Assembly (NCBI GenBank): GCA_964386385.1
Contig: CAYLRN010000001.1
Span: 186,001 to 250,000, forward strand
Direction: 5' to 3'
From: RUG572 sp964386385
GTDB lineage: Bacteria > Verrucomicrobiota > Kiritimatiellia > RFP12 > UBA1067
DNA: 64,000 nt
Positions 51,079-62,743 of this stretch are shown in pieces. The position numbers were made by a program, and so were the translations under genes. Under the pieces are notes generated by a model, which did not search any database, had not been told where the DNA came from, and saw only the letters and a program-made list of their open reading frames with translations. Every line of letters begins with the position of its first letter. Position 1 is the first letter of the stretch.

Positions 51079-54000
51079 TCAGCGCATCCTCGCGGACTTG
51101 TCCAGGAAGCGCTTCGCCCAGAGAATCGCGGGCTTGCCGGCGGCGACTTCGCCGAAGAGTTTCTGCGCGTCGTCTTCGCGCCCGTCGGCGACGGCCCGCA
51201 GTCCGCGAAGGTACTTCGCCTTCCATGCGTTGTCGTGCGCGCGTTCCATCGGCGAGTTCTCCCCGCCGAACTTTGCGTAGGCGTCGATCACCTTCGGCTG
51301 CGGCCTTTCGAGACTGGCAATCCCCTTGGCGAGTTCGTCCATGTTGGCGGTGATTTCCTTCGCGCCGTCAGGCCTGGCGTCGCCGAGTTCGCGCAGGGCG
51401 AGGACGCGGTAGAAGTTCATTTCGCCGGGCGCGACCCAGCCCTTGAGGACGTTCTGCAGTTCCGCCGTCGCGGCGGCGGAATCGCCCATGGCATTCAGGC
51501 AGTGCGCGAGGTAGTAGCGCGTCTTCGGCTCCATGCCGGCGTCGCCGGGGCGGCCTGCCTGAAGGTTGGACGGATAGGTGAGCGCGGTCTCGAAATCCTT
51601 CTTCGCGCCGCTGAAATCGCGCTTCGCCATCTTGTCCAGGCCGCGAAGGAGAAGTCCGTCCGTGAACGGCGACAGCAGTCCCTCTCCGCCTTCCCACACG
51701 TGGAAGCGGCGCGTCGTGAGAATGGACAGCGCGGAATCGTAGTCGCCGGCCTCGTTGAAGAGGTATGCCATGCGGAGCATGCAGGCGTCGTACTTCTCGG
51801 CGGTCGCCCGATACTTCTTCATCTGCGCAAGTCGGTCCGAGGCGGGGAGACCGAGCTTTTCGGCAAGCTTGTCCATCTCCTCCAGCGCGCGGAAGTTCGT
51901 CGGATCGGCCGCCATCGCCCTGACGTACCACTCGTGCGCCTCCTTGGACGCAACGCCGGACGGAACGCCGGTGTTCGTGAAGTACGTGCCGGGGTGGGCA
52001 AGTCCGAAGCCTATGTTTCGCAGGGCGAGCGCATGGCCGGCGTCGAGCGAGACGGCCTTCTTCCAGCTTGCAAGCGCCTTGTCCTTGGCGTCGCGGTTCC
52101 ACTCGACGTTGCCGAGGTAGTACCACGTGTTCGCCTTGTCGGGGCAGACCGACGCGGCGTAGGAGAGGACAGCGTACTCCTCGTGCCTGTTGGGGAAGCA
52201 GTAGTCGACCGGCTGGGCTGCGGCCTTCGCGAACGCCTCCTTCGCGCCGTCCATGTCGCCCAGGCGCGCCATCGCGTAGCCGGCGAAGTAGTCGAAGAGC
52301 GGAGACTTGTACGAGGCGCACGCGGCGACTGTCTCGGAAAGCGGCAGCGCACCGTCCGTGCGGTACGGACGCTCCTTCGCGGCGATCTCGTCCGCCTGTC
52401 GCGCCAGCTCCACGACTTCCCTCCAGGCGCCGACGGCCCAGTAGTCGCAGACCGTTTCGAGAAGCCCCTGCGCCTTCAGTCCGCGGCGGCAGCCGGTGTC
52501 GGACTTGCGGCGCGGGCCGGGCGCGTCTCCGCCGACGTTCAGCACGGCGTCCTCTCCGTCGTCTTCGAGGAACGCGCGCTCGGCGACTCCCCACGATTCG
52601 AGCGGGTCGCACTGCTCGGCCATGCGCAGGGCCTTCGAGGCCGCGGAATCCTGTCCCAGTCTGCGCAGGACGTATGCCCGGAGCGTGTGGAGCTTCGCCT
52701 CCTTCGAGCCGCGTTCAAGGGCGTCGTCGACGCGCGCCAGGGCCTCCGCATAGTCGCCCCTGCGGCAGGCGAGGCGGGCGAGGGCGGCGTAGGCGGGGCG
52801 GGCGAGCGTTGAACGCCAGGTCACGCGCCAGTAGAGGTCTTCCGCCTCCTTGAACTTCGCGGCGCGGACCGCGGGGTCGGCGGCGAGAAGCCCCTGCTCC
52901 TCCAGGACGAGGGCGAGCATGTATTCCGGCTCGGCGTCCTTGGCGCGGGTGAAGTTGCGCGTGACGCGGGCGACGGCGGCGCGGAGGTGGCGTTCCGCCT
53001 TTTCGAACTCGCCGTTCTTCGCAAGGCGGATGCCCATGGCGACGTTCGCGGCGGAGTACGAGGGGTCGAGATCAAGGGCGCGGGAGTAGTACGGAACGGG
53101 GTCGATGAGACCGTTGTGGAACTGGTCGAGGCGGAGTCCGGTCAGGTAGGCCTCCTCCGCAGAAGCGTAGGCCGATGGCTCCTTCGGGTTCGCGACCTTC
53201 GGCGGCAGCGGGGCGTGGGGGTCTTCCGGGACGGGCGTGTAGGCGAGGACGACCTTGCCGTCCTTGTCGAGGAGGCGGCCGGTGAGCGACTGGTCCTTCA
53301 CGTCGGCGGAGACCTTCACGGTCTTGCACCACGGGCGGTTGGGGTCGATTGCGACGTCCTTCTCGCTGAACGTCACCTTGCCGTTCTCAAGCATTTCGAC
53401 CGTGCAGCCGGAGAGGACGCGGGTGGAGTGGAATCCGAGCAGGGCCTCGTCCTTCCTCTCAAGGCGCTCGACGTTCACGGCGCCGTCGATGGTGACGTCC
53501 TTCACGCCGCCGATTCCCTTGACCGGAAACCAGAACTGCTTGACCGTGCGCGTCTCGAACGGGTCGATCCACGAGTAGTCCGGCTGGTTGTCGCTCCAGC
53601 ATCCCACCATGAGCTCGAGGTAGGGGCCGTCGCTGTCGGTAAGCACCGTGTCCCAGACATGCGCCTCGGGGAAGTTGCCCCAGAGGAAGAACTTCTTGCC
53701 GACGGTGATGTGGCGGTTGGAGACGTGGGCCGTGCCCATGTTCCTCTTGTGGTCGTAGCCGGCGAGCCAGGAGTTGTCGGGGTCCATTGCGAAGATGGAG
53801 CGCGATTCGACGGTGAAGTTCTTCCACCACGAGAGGTCCACCATGCCTTCGACGTCGTCGGCGTACTTCGAGCGCTGGGAGGGAAGCCAGCTGTGGTCCA
53901 CGCGCTTGGGTCCGAGCGGATACGACGTCCAGAAGTTCTTGTGGTGGTCGAATCCGAGATGGCAGCTAGGCGGGAAAAGGACCTGGTAGTCGTCGCCGCA

Positions 54001-54639
54001 GTGGACGGAGACGTTGGCCCAGTAGATCATGGACTCGACGTACGGGCCGCGGTTCATGAACTTGTTCTCCGCCTGGAGGACGGCGCGGTCGGGGAGAAGG
54101 GAGAGGCCTATCGTCCACTTGAGGCGGCGGCGAAGTTCGGTCTCGCCTATCCAGACGGTCTTCGATCCGTCCTTGTTCGCCATCATGCGCCAGTCGATCG
54201 GCATGGCGGTCGTGGCGCGGTGGTGATGCGGGAAGTTCCACTCGACGCCGCCGGAAATCCAGGCGCCGAGCATTCCGATGAGCGCGGGCTTGATCACGTG
54301 CTGGCGGTAGAACGTCTCGAAGCCGGTCGCCTTGTCGGTGAAGTTGAGAAGATGCCCGCCATGCTCCGGCAGAAGGCCCATCTGCAGCCAGTCGTTCTCC
54401 AGGGTGAGGTACTTGTACGTCTCGTCCATCTTCTCGTCGTGCAGGACGTCCTGCATGGGATAGGGATAGACGCGGCCCTGGGCGCCCTGGTAGACGCGGC
54501 CCGTGTAGAATACCGGCGTCTTGTCGTACCCGCCGGGCGCGTACGTCGGCAGCACGATCTTGCCCTCGTTCATCTTCACGCCGCCTGCCGAAACGGCGAG
54601 GGCGGCCGCCAGGGTCAAAATGCAAACTGGAGTTTTCAT
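51079..54639 (-). CDS. Secreted DUF5107-TPR protein
   Basis: The 1,186-residue protein has a signal peptide (about 1-19). Residues ~25-440 are a galactose-mutarotase-like DUF5107 domain (LLPEHGGHLLNFTDKATG, GVEWNFPHHHRATT, WVGCWSDNQPDYSW-type regions). The remaining ~700 residues are tetratricopeptide repeats (ALDLDPSYSAANVAMGIRLAKNGEFEKAERHL, AWYYLGNVEWNRDAKDKAL and others). The family is linked to polysaccharide use in PVC and Bacteroidota, without proven function. It stands in a run with aroKB and rpoD. Confidence 0.82.
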   Translation of the reverse strand: MKTPVCILTLAAALAVSAGGVKMNEGKIVLPTYAPGGYDKTPVFYTGRVYQGAQGRVYPYPMQDVLHDEKMDETYKYLTLENDWLQMGLLPEHGGHLLNFTDKATGFETFYRQHVIKPALIGMLGAWISGGVEWNFPHHHRATTAMPIDWRMMANKDGSKTVWIGETELRRRLKWTIGLSLLPDRAVLQAENKFMNRGPYVESMIYWANVSVHCGDDYQVLFPPSCHLGFDHHKNFWTSYPLGPKRVDHSWLPSQRSKYADDVEGMVDLSWWKNFTVESRSIFAMDPDNSWLAGYDHKRNMGTAHVSNRHITVGKKFFLWGNFPEAHVWDTVLTDSDGPYLELMVGCWSDNQPDYSWIDPFETRTVKQFWFPVKGIGGVKDVTIDGAVNVERLERKDEALLGFHSTRVLSGCTVEMLENGKVTFSEKDVAIDPNRPWCKTVKVSADVKDQSLTGRLLDKDGKVVLAYTPVPEDPHAPLPPKVANPKEPSAYASAEEAYLTGLRLDQFHNGLIDPVPYYSRALDLDPSYSAANVAMGIRLAKNGEFEKAERHLRAAVARVTRNFTRAKDAEPEYMLALVLEEQGLLAADPAVRAAKFKEAEDLYWRVTWRSTLARPAYAALARLACRRGDYAEALARVDDALERGSKEAKLHTLRAYVLRRLGQDSAASKALRMAEQCDPLESWGVAERAFLEDDGEDAVLNVGGDAPGPRRKSDTGCRRGLKAQGLLETVCDYWAVGAWREVVELARQADEIAAKERPYRTDGALPLSETVAACASYKSPLFDYFAGYAMARLGDMDGAKEAFAKAAAQPVDYCFPNRHEEYAVLSYAASVCPDKANTWYYLGNVEWNRDAKDKALASWKKAVSLDAGHALALRNIGFGLAHPGTYFTNTGVPSGVASKEAHEWYVRAMAADPTNFRALEEMDKLAEKLGLPASDRLAQMKKYRATAEKYDACMLRMAYLFNEAGDYDSALSILTTRRFHVWEGGEGLLSPFTDGLLLRGLDKMAKRDFSGAKKDFETALTYPSNLQAGRPGDAGMEPKTRYYLAHCLNAMGDSAAATAELQNVLKGWVAPGEMNFYRVLALRELGDARPDGAKEITANMDELAKGIASLERPQPKVIDAYAKFGGENSPMERAHDNAWKAKYLRGLRAVADGREDDAQKLFGEVAAGKPAILWAKRFLDKSARMR

Positions 54640-54677
54640 CTGCGTCTCCTCATGTCATGCGTTAAAAAGCGTTCTCC

Positions 54678-56207
54678 TCAAAGTTCCACCGGGACGATGC
54701 GCACGTCGCGCATCCCGCACGGCAGGGCGAAGAAGACCCTGCCCCCGCGCTGCTTCTTGTCGCGCTTCATGATTGCCTTCAGGTCGTCGAACGCAATGCC
54801 GCCGGGCAGTTCCGTCGGCAGTCCGGCGGCGGCGAACGGCGCCGCGACGCGCTCCGGCCAGTCCGCCGGGGCAAGGCCGAGGCGGACGGCGAGGCGCGCC
54901 TCCTCGACGGTCCCGATGGCGACGGCCTCTCCGTGCTTCACCGCAAAGCCGGTGGCGATCTCGACTGCGTGTCCGACGGTGTGTCCGAGATTCAGCTTCG
55001 CGCGGTCGCCCTTCTCCCGCGGGTCGCGCCTGACGAAATCGACCTTCACGGCCAGGGCGCGGGCGACGTAGCGGCGCATCGCCTCTGCGTCGTCCGCGTC
55101 CGGAACGTCCAGAAGCCCGGGGTCCGCGATGAAAGCGTGCTTGATCGCCTCGGCAAGTCCGCAGCGCAGTTCGCGCGGCGGAAGCGTCCGCAGCGTCTCG
55201 ACGTCGGCCAGGACGACGGCCGGCGAGTGGAACGCGCCGACGAGGTTCTTCCCCTCCGGCAGGTCGCAGCCGGTCTTTCCGCCCGTCGACGCATCGACCA
55301 TCGAAAGGAGGGACGTCGGCGCGTTGATCCAGTCCATTCCGCGCATCCACGTGGCGGCGGCGAAGCCGGTCATGTCGCCCACGACGCCTCCGCCGACGGC
55401 GACGGCGAAATCGCGCCGTCCAAGCCCGGCGGAAAGAAACGCGCGCCAGATTGCGGCGACGGTCGTGACGTCCTTCGTCTCCTCCCCCGCGGGGATCGTG
55501 GCCAGCGTCGCGGAGACGCCGGCCTCCGACAGGGAGCGCGCGATGCGCTCGCCGTAGAGCGGAGCGGTGTTCGCGTCGCAGACGACGACCGCGCGCGACG
55601 AAAAGCCGCGTTCGCGGGCGAGTTCGCCGACGGAGTCGAGAATGCCCGCGCCCACGCGGACGTCCGACGGCACGTCGCCCGACACGATGCGGAAGCGCCC
55701 CAGGACGACCTCCGCCCTGTCCGCGCGCGCCTCGGCCGTCTCCTCCGCCTGTTCGGCGCTCTGCGGAAGCCGCAGAGGGAAGCTGGCGTAGTGCGCTGCG
55801 CGGGAATCGAGAAGCGCGAACAGCTTGTCCGCGGCGGACGCCAGCGGACGCGTGCCCTGCTGCGCCATCACGCGGCGGGCCAGGACTTCGCGCGGCACGT
55901 CGAGGAAAAGAACGCGCCCGGCCGATTCGGCCGCGGCGCGCGCCTTCGGGTTAACGAGGGCGCCGCCGCCAAGCGCGACGACGCCCGCCCCCCGCGCCGA
56001 GACCTTCTCCAGCGCGGCGAGTTCGCGGGCGCGGAATCCGGCTTCCGATTCGCCCGCGAATATCTCCGGAATTGAAACGCCCCCCGCATCCTCCACGACA
56101 AGGGCGTCAAGGTCGGTGAACGGCACGTCGAAGCGCCCGGCCAGGGTCTTGCCCAAGGTGGTCTTGCCGCTTCCGGGCGGACCGTAGAGGAAAAGGGGGG
56201 CGGCCAT
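54678..56207 (-). CDS. aroKB: Bifunctional shikimate kinase / 3-dehydroquinate synthase (AroK-AroB fusion)
   Basis: Residues 1-~165 are shikimate kinase (Walker A GPPGSGKT at 9-16, FTDLDALV, VVALGGGALVN). Residues ~170-509 are 3-dehydroquinate synthase (GGGVVGDMTGFAAATWMRG, PTSLLSMVDASTGGKTG, NLGHTVGHAVE). Both are shikimate pathway enzymes, acting at steps 2 and 5. Fused aroKB genes are known in several bacteria. The ATG is 3 bp after the RRM gene stop. Confidence 0.93.
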   Translation of the reverse strand: MAAPLFLYGPPGSGKTTLGKTLAGRFDVPFTDLDALVVEDAGGVSIPEIFAGESEAGFRARELAALEKVSARGAGVVALGGGALVNPKARAAAESAGRVLFLDVPREVLARRVMAQQGTRPLASAADKLFALLDSRAAHYASFPLRLPQSAEQAEETAEARADRAEVVLGRFRIVSGDVPSDVRVGAGILDSVGELARERGFSSRAVVVCDANTAPLYGERIARSLSEAGVSATLATIPAGEETKDVTTVAAIWRAFLSAGLGRRDFAVAVGGGVVGDMTGFAAATWMRGMDWINAPTSLLSMVDASTGGKTGCDLPEGKNLVGAFHSPAVVLADVETLRTLPPRELRCGLAEAIKHAFIADPGLLDVPDADDAEAMRRYVARALAVKVDFVRRDPREKGDRAKLNLGHTVGHAVEIATGFAVKHGEAVAIGTVEEARLAVRLGLAPADWPERVAAPFAAAGLPTELPGGIAFDDLKAIMKRDKKQRGGRVFFALPCGMRDVRIVPVEL

Positions 56208-56210
56208 CGG

Positions 56211-56708
56211 TCAGTCCTCGCTCTTGAGGGTGTTCCTGGCCTCGTTGACCTTCATCTTGCGGCCCATGAACTCCTTTTCGTCATAGGCGGCGATGGCCTT
56301 CTCGGCTTCGGGGCGGTTCGGCATCACGACGAAGCCGAATCCCTTGGACTTGTTGTTGTAGCGGTTCGTGACGATCCGGGCGGTGGAGACCGCACCGAAC
56401 TTCTCGAACATCTTGCGGAGCTCGGCCTCGTCCAGGTCGTAGCTAAGGTTGCCGACGTAGATCTCGACGCTGGTCGGCGGAATCGCCACCCGCGTCTCGG
56501 TCGGGCGAAGGTCGCGGCGCGACGCCGGCGCGCCCGGCCTCTTCGCCGCGGCGGACTTGGCCGCGCACTTTCCGGACTTCTTTCCGGCAACCATCCCGGC
56601 CACGAATCCGATGGCCGCTCCGCCGGCCGCCGCCACTGCCAGCGGGACCCAGCACGCCGTCCCCTGCGCACACGCCGCGCCCGCGGCGAACATTTCTGCA
56701 CTCATCAT
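56211..56708 (-). CDS. RNA-binding RRM protein with an N-terminal membrane anchor
   Basis: The 165-residue protein has a predicted membrane helix at about 18-42 (WVPLAVAAAGGAAIGFVAGM) followed by a Lys-rich linker (~43-75) and an RRM (~80-160) with RNP2 IYVGNLSY and RNP1 KGFGFVVM. Bacterial RRM proteins are usually small and soluble. The Lys after the helix predicts an inside C-terminus. AAGGAG precedes two adjacent ATGs. It lies between rpoD and aroKB. Confidence 0.8.
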   Translation of the reverse strand: MMSAEMFAAGAACAQGTACWVPLAVAAAGGAAIGFVAGMVAGKKSGKCAAKSAAAKRPGAPASRRDLRPTETRVAIPPTSVEIYVGNLSYDLDEAELRKMFEKFGAVSTARIVTNRYNNKSKGFGFVVMPNRPEAEKAIAAYDEKEFMGRKMKVNEARNTLKSED

Positions 56709-56763
56709 CTGCTATTGCACTCCTTCTCTTCTCTCTCTTCTGCTTTCGCCGACGCCCCGAAAA

Positions 56764-58809
<2,046 letters not shown>

Positions 58810-58820
58810 TTCTGCTCCAG

Positions 58821-58859
58821 AGTATAATCCGACTATACGCCTTAAAGTCAAGAGGTCAA
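58821..58859 (-). promoter_or_regulatory. Overlapping rpoD promoters
   Basis: On the minus strand TTGACC (58859-58854), 16 bp and TATAGT (58837-58832) form one promoter. TTGACT (58851-58846) with TATACT (58826-58821) at 19 bp could form another. The start codon is 12 bp after the second -10. Confidence 0.55.
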
Positions 58860-59270
58860 TGTATCAAAAAAAACGACGTAAGTCAATCCCCTCGGAAAAG
58901 TGCGTGAAAAGTGCATCATATACTGAACCACTGCGGACAGGTTCGAAAGGGGGCTGGAGGCAGGAGGCGAAAAGGAAGAAGGACAGGCCGGGAAAGGCGA
59001 AGGAGACGGAGGCGACCGCCGGCGGCGGGGACGCGCAGGACGGAACGCGGAACGTCAAGGAAGAAAAGGAGAGAGAATGAGACAGTTCAGAACGCCGCCT
59101 AAATGCATCGCGGGAATCTTCGGCGAGGTGAACCATTTCGTCTGCAATTCACCAACGCAAAAGTGAAAAAAACACTCGCATCCGCTTCTGCAAATGGCGG
59201 GCGTCAAACGCAAAGCGGGCGGCGCGCATATGCGCGCCGCCCGCTTTGTTCGTCCTAGACGGACTGCCGG
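58860..59270. other. Intergenic region between oadB and rpoD, partly purine-rich
   Basis: No convincing gene lies in these ~410 bp. Between about 58945 and 59080 the plus strand is strongly purine-rich (GGAGGC, GGAAGAAGGA, GGAGAGAGA). A palindrome lies at 59212-59247. The minus strand near 58890-58915 has a tandem GCACTTTTC. Nothing else was found. Confidence 0.5.
59212..59247. terminator. Perfect 36 bp palindrome, likely terminator of the oad operon
   Basis: AAAGCGGGCGGCGCGCAT and its exact complement meet without spacer, so the 18 bp arms form a strong GC hairpin flanked by A/T triplets on both strands. It lies 23 bp after the oadB stop codon. Confidence 0.6.
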
Positions 59271-59280
59271 CTACCGGCAG
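59264..59280. repeat. Small hairpin spanning the oadB stop codon
   Basis: CTGCCGG (59264-59270) pairs with CCGGCAG (59274-59280); the 3-nt loop is the oadB stop codon (TAG on the minus strand). Confidence 0.4.
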
Positions 59281-60788
59281 AGCGTGTAGAGGACGCCGGC
59301 CACGACGGCCGAGCCGATCACGCCGGAGACGTTCGGACCCATCGCCTGCATGAGGACGTAGTTCGCCGGGTTGTCCTCCAGCGAGACCTTGTTCGACACG
59401 CGGGCGGCCATCGGGACGGCGGAGACGCCGGCCGAGCCGATCAGCGGGTTGATCTTCTCCTTCGAGAAGACGTTCATCAGCTTGGCCATCAGGACGCCGC
59501 CGGCCGTGCCCACGCAGAACGCGAGAAGGCCTAGCGCGAGGATGCCGAGCGTCGTGCCGGAGAGGAACTTCTCGCAGGCGAGCTTCGAGCCGACCGAGAG
59601 CCCGAGCATGATCGTCACGATGTTGATGAGGGCGTTCGCCATCGTATCCGCGATGCGCGACACGGACGGGCCGACTTCCTTGGCAAGGTTGCCGACCATG
59701 AGCGCGCCGATCAGCGGCACGGCGGACGGCAGGAAGACCGCGCAGAGGAGGAGCACCGTGAGCGGGAAGCAGATCTTCTCGATCTTGGTGACGTTGCGCA
59801 GCGGCGGCATTTCGATCAGACGCTCCTTCTTCGTGGTGAGAGCCTTCATGATCGGCGGCTGGATGATCGGCACGAGGGCCATGTAGGAGTAGGCCGCAAC
59901 GGCGATGGCGCCGAGCAGGTCAGGCGCAAGGCGCGACGTGAGCCAGATGGCAGTCGGGCCGTCGGCGCCGCCGATGATGCCGATGGAGGAGGCCGCCTTG
60001 AGCGGGTCGACGCCGAAGAAGTCGGGGTCGAACGCCGCGATGCCGAGCGCGCCGAAAAGGGCGAAGAAGATGCCGAACTGCGCGGCAGCGCCGAGGAGAG
60101 CCGTCTTCGGGTTCGCAATCAGCGGGCCGAAGTCGGTCATCGCGCCCACGCCCATGAAGATCATGATCGGGAACACGCCGGTGTCGATGCCGAACTTGAA
60201 GAAGTAGTGGAGGAAGCCGCCGGGTTCGACCACGCCGCCGGACATCACGGGGATGCCGGAGGCGAGGAACGAAATCACGCCGTCGTGCATCATCGCGGGC
60301 GCGGTGATGCCAGTGAGCGGGCAGTTGGCGAGCAGTCCGCCGAAGCCGATCGGCAGGAGGAGGAGGGGCTCGAAGCCCTTCACGATCGCGAGGTAGAGCA
60401 GGACGAGGCACACGGGAATCATGATGAACTGTCCAAGGCCGTAGGGCATCCCGAACAGCGTCTTGACCTCATGCCCCTCGACGAACGCGCCGACGTCGTC
60501 GAAGTAGCCGCCGTGCCACTTGAGGTCCTTGTCGTAGTAGCCGTTGCGGTTCGCGCTGTTGGCTTTCTTCTCCGGGCGGTCCGCCTCGGCGAATTCGCCG
60601 GTGATGTAGGCGGGGGCTCCCTTCGAGACGAAGCCGGCGATGCCGGTGTCGTCCTTGAGGTTCTTCACCTTCGTCAGCGTCTGCAGCCACGGGGCCATCT
60701 TCTTCTCCTCGCCCTTCGCGACCGGATCGGCCGCCTGCGCGCCGAAGAGGCACGCGAGGGCGAAAAGCGCCATCAGATACTTTTTCAT
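59271..60788 (-). CDS. oadB: Na+-translocating decarboxylase beta subunit with signal peptide and N-terminal extension
   Basis: The beta subunit is the membrane channel that decarboxylates carboxybiotin and pumps Na+. The C-terminal ~380 of 505 residues show the many-helix OadB/GcdB/MmdB fold (GAMTDFGPLIANP, GIIGGADGPTAIW, MVGNLAKEVGPS). The first ~120 residues add a signal peptide (about 1-19) and a charged domain, which the family normally lacks. Oxaloacetate, methylmalonyl and glutaconyl forms cannot be told apart from this subunit. Confidence 0.9.
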   Translation of the reverse strand: MKKYLMALFALACLFGAQAADPVAKGEEKKMAPWLQTLTKVKNLKDDTGIAGFVSKGAPAYITGEFAEADRPEKKANSANRNGYYDKDLKWHGGYFDDVGAFVEGHEVKTLFGMPYGLGQFIMIPVCLVLLYLAIVKGFEPLLLLPIGFGGLLANCPLTGITAPAMMHDGVISFLASGIPVMSGGVVEPGGFLHYFFKFGIDTGVFPIMIFMGVGAMTDFGPLIANPKTALLGAAAQFGIFFALFGALGIAAFDPDFFGVDPLKAASSIGIIGGADGPTAIWLTSRLAPDLLGAIAVAAYSYMALVPIIQPPIMKALTTKKERLIEMPPLRNVTKIEKICFPLTVLLLCAVFLPSAVPLIGALMVGNLAKEVGPSVSRIADTMANALINIVTIMLGLSVGSKLACEKFLSGTTLGILALGLLAFCVGTAGGVLMAKLMNVFSKEKINPLIGSAGVSAVPMAARVSNKVSLEDNPANYVLMQAMGPNVSGVIGSAVVAGVLYTLCR

Positions 60789-60808
60789 GCTTTCAATTCC
60801 TTTCTGGA

Positions 60809-60869
60809 CGTCCGCAGCCGCAGGGCGTCCGGAGGCGAAACGCCCGCGAACGCCGTCTGCGGCCGGACG
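60809..60869. repeat. Imperfect inverted repeat between oadA and oadB
   Basis: 60809-60827 and 60851-60869 share the complementary blocks CGTCCG and GCCGCAG. The sequence between them can form an inner GGGCG/CGCCC stem. It could stabilise or attenuate the operon mRNA. Confidence 0.35.
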
Positions 60870-60877
60870 ATTCCGTC

Positions 60878-62704
60878 TTAGCCGATGACCGCCAGCACGT
60901 CGCCGGTGGCAACCTTGTCCGTCGCCGCCACGCAGACCGTGACCGTGCCGTCGCAGGGGGCCGTCATGGGCGTTTCCATCTTCATGACGTCCATGACGAG
61001 GATTTCGTCGCCCTTGGAGACCTTCGTGCCGGAATTGGCCGTGATGCGGAGGACGGCGCCGGGGACGGGGGCCTTGACTTCCTGTCCGCCCGCCGGGGCC
61101 GCAGCGGCGGCCGGGGCGGCCTTGACGCCGGCCTCGGTCGTGAACGCGACTTCCTTGCCGTTGACGACGGCCTTGCCGGCGCCAGTGATCTTGACGCCGT
61201 AGGCCTTGCCGCCGATCGTGACGGTCACGCCCTCGGCGTTCGCGCCGGCGGCGGCCGGGGCGTCTTCCGCGAAGCGGCAGCCCATCGGGGCCTTGGACGG
61301 GTCCTTGAGGAAGAGAATGCCCTTCTCCATGCAGGAGGCGGCGATGAAGACGTTCTCGTCCGTGACGGGCAGGCCGGCGTCCTTGAGGGACTTCTCGGCG
61401 ACGGCGCGGCCCTTCTTCGGATCGGCGTCGTTGAGCTCGAGGACGGTCTTCGTCGTGGGCGTGGAGTAGGGCTTCGTCAGTTCGTTGGAGGCCATGAACT
61501 CGGCGGCCTTCTTGACGATCTCCGGGTCCGGCGGGACGGGCGTCTTGCCGAAGTAGCCCAGCACCATCTTGGCGTAGCCCGGCGCGAACTTCTTGAACTT
61601 GCCGAACATGACGTTCTGGATGGCCTGCTGCGCGTAGAACTGGGAGACGGGCGTGACGGACGTGCCGAAGCCGCCGAGGCGCACGCAGTCGTACATCTCG
61701 GCGATCATGTCGTCGTACTTGTCCATCATGTTGTTGTCGCGCAGCATCTGCGTGTTCGCCGTGAGGGCGCCGCCCGGCATCGGGCTCCAGACGATCTGCG
61801 GGTTGACGTTCATGGCTTCCGGCGGGAGGAAGTACTTCTTCATCGCGTTCTTGAAGCCGTCCTCCGCCTTCTTGATCTTCTGGATGTCGAAGTCGAACTG
61901 GAAGTCGGGGTCGCCGTCAAGGCAGTGCCACATCGTGATGATGTCGGGCTGGCAGGTGCCGCCGCTCATCGGGGCCATCGAGAGGTCGATGCCGTCCGCG
62001 CCGCCCCTGAGGGCCGCGAGGTAGCAGGCGACGCCGTTGCCGGCCGTCTCATGCGAATGGAACTGGATGTGCACCTTGTCGCCCAGAAGCTGGCGGGCGA
62101 GCTTCATCGTGTTGTAGACGGTCGAAGGCGTGGACGTGCCGGAGGCGTCCTTGAAGCACACGCGGTCGAACGGGATGCCCGCGTCCATGACCATCTTCAG
62201 GCGGTCGCGGTAGAATTCGGGAGTGTGCGTGCCCTTGTTGTCGATTCCGGGCGGAAGGCCCATCATCGTGACGACGACTTCGTGCTTGAGGCCCGCGTCG
62301 TGGATGCACTGGCCGGACCACTTGAGGTTGTTCACGTCGTTGAGCGCGTCGAAGTTGCGGATCGAGCTCATGCCGTGCTTCTTGAACATCTGGGCGTGGA
62401 GCTTGATCATGTCGCTCGGCTGGGACTCCAGGCCGACGACGTTCACGCCGCGCGAAAGCGTCTGCAGGTCGGCCTCGGGAGCCGCCTTGCGGAAGGCGTC
62501 CATAACGTCGAACGCGTCTTCCTGACAGTAGAAGTAGCAGCTCTGGAAGCGGGCGCCGCCGCCCGCCTCAAACCACCGGACGCCGGCGTCGTAGCACTCG
62601 GCGACGCAGGGCAGGAAGTCCTTGGAGAGGACGCGGGCGCCGACGACGGACTGGAAGCCGTCGCGGAACGCGGTGAGCATGTACTTGACTGTTTTCTTGG
62701 CCAT
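60878..62704 (-). CDS. oadA: Oxaloacetate decarboxylase alpha subunit (carboxyltransferase-biotin protein)
   Basis: The 608-residue protein has the TIM-barrel carboxyltransferase (LTAFRDGFQSVVGARV, RVCFKDASGTSTPSTV, HFHSHETAGNGVA-type stretch, SMAPMSGGTCQPD), the PYC_OADA conserved region (~310-470) and an Ala/Pro linker followed by the biotinyl domain with Lys575 in MDVMKMETP. It transfers CO2 from oxaloacetate to biotin. It lies between oadG and oadB in one operon. Confidence 0.92.
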   Translation of the reverse strand: MAKKTVKYMLTAFRDGFQSVVGARVLSKDFLPCVAECYDAGVRWFEAGGGARFQSCYFYCQEDAFDVMDAFRKAAPEADLQTLSRGVNVVGLESQPSDMIKLHAQMFKKHGMSSIRNFDALNDVNNLKWSGQCIHDAGLKHEVVVTMMGLPPGIDNKGTHTPEFYRDRLKMVMDAGIPFDRVCFKDASGTSTPSTVYNTMKLARQLLGDKVHIQFHSHETAGNGVACYLAALRGGADGIDLSMAPMSGGTCQPDIITMWHCLDGDPDFQFDFDIQKIKKAEDGFKNAMKKYFLPPEAMNVNPQIVWSPMPGGALTANTQMLRDNNMMDKYDDMIAEMYDCVRLGGFGTSVTPVSQFYAQQAIQNVMFGKFKKFAPGYAKMVLGYFGKTPVPPDPEIVKKAAEFMASNELTKPYSTPTTKTVLELNDADPKKGRAVAEKSLKDAGLPVTDENVFIAASCMEKGILFLKDPSKAPMGCRFAEDAPAAAGANAEGVTVTIGGKAYGVKITGAGKAVVNGKEVAFTTEAGVKAAPAAAAAPAGGQEVKAPVPGAVLRITANSGTKVSKGDEILVMDVMKMETPMTAPCDGTVTVCVAATDKVATGDVLAVIG

Positions 62705-62743
62705 TTCTGTTCCTTCTTTGTATGGTACGATGAGAGGGCTGCC

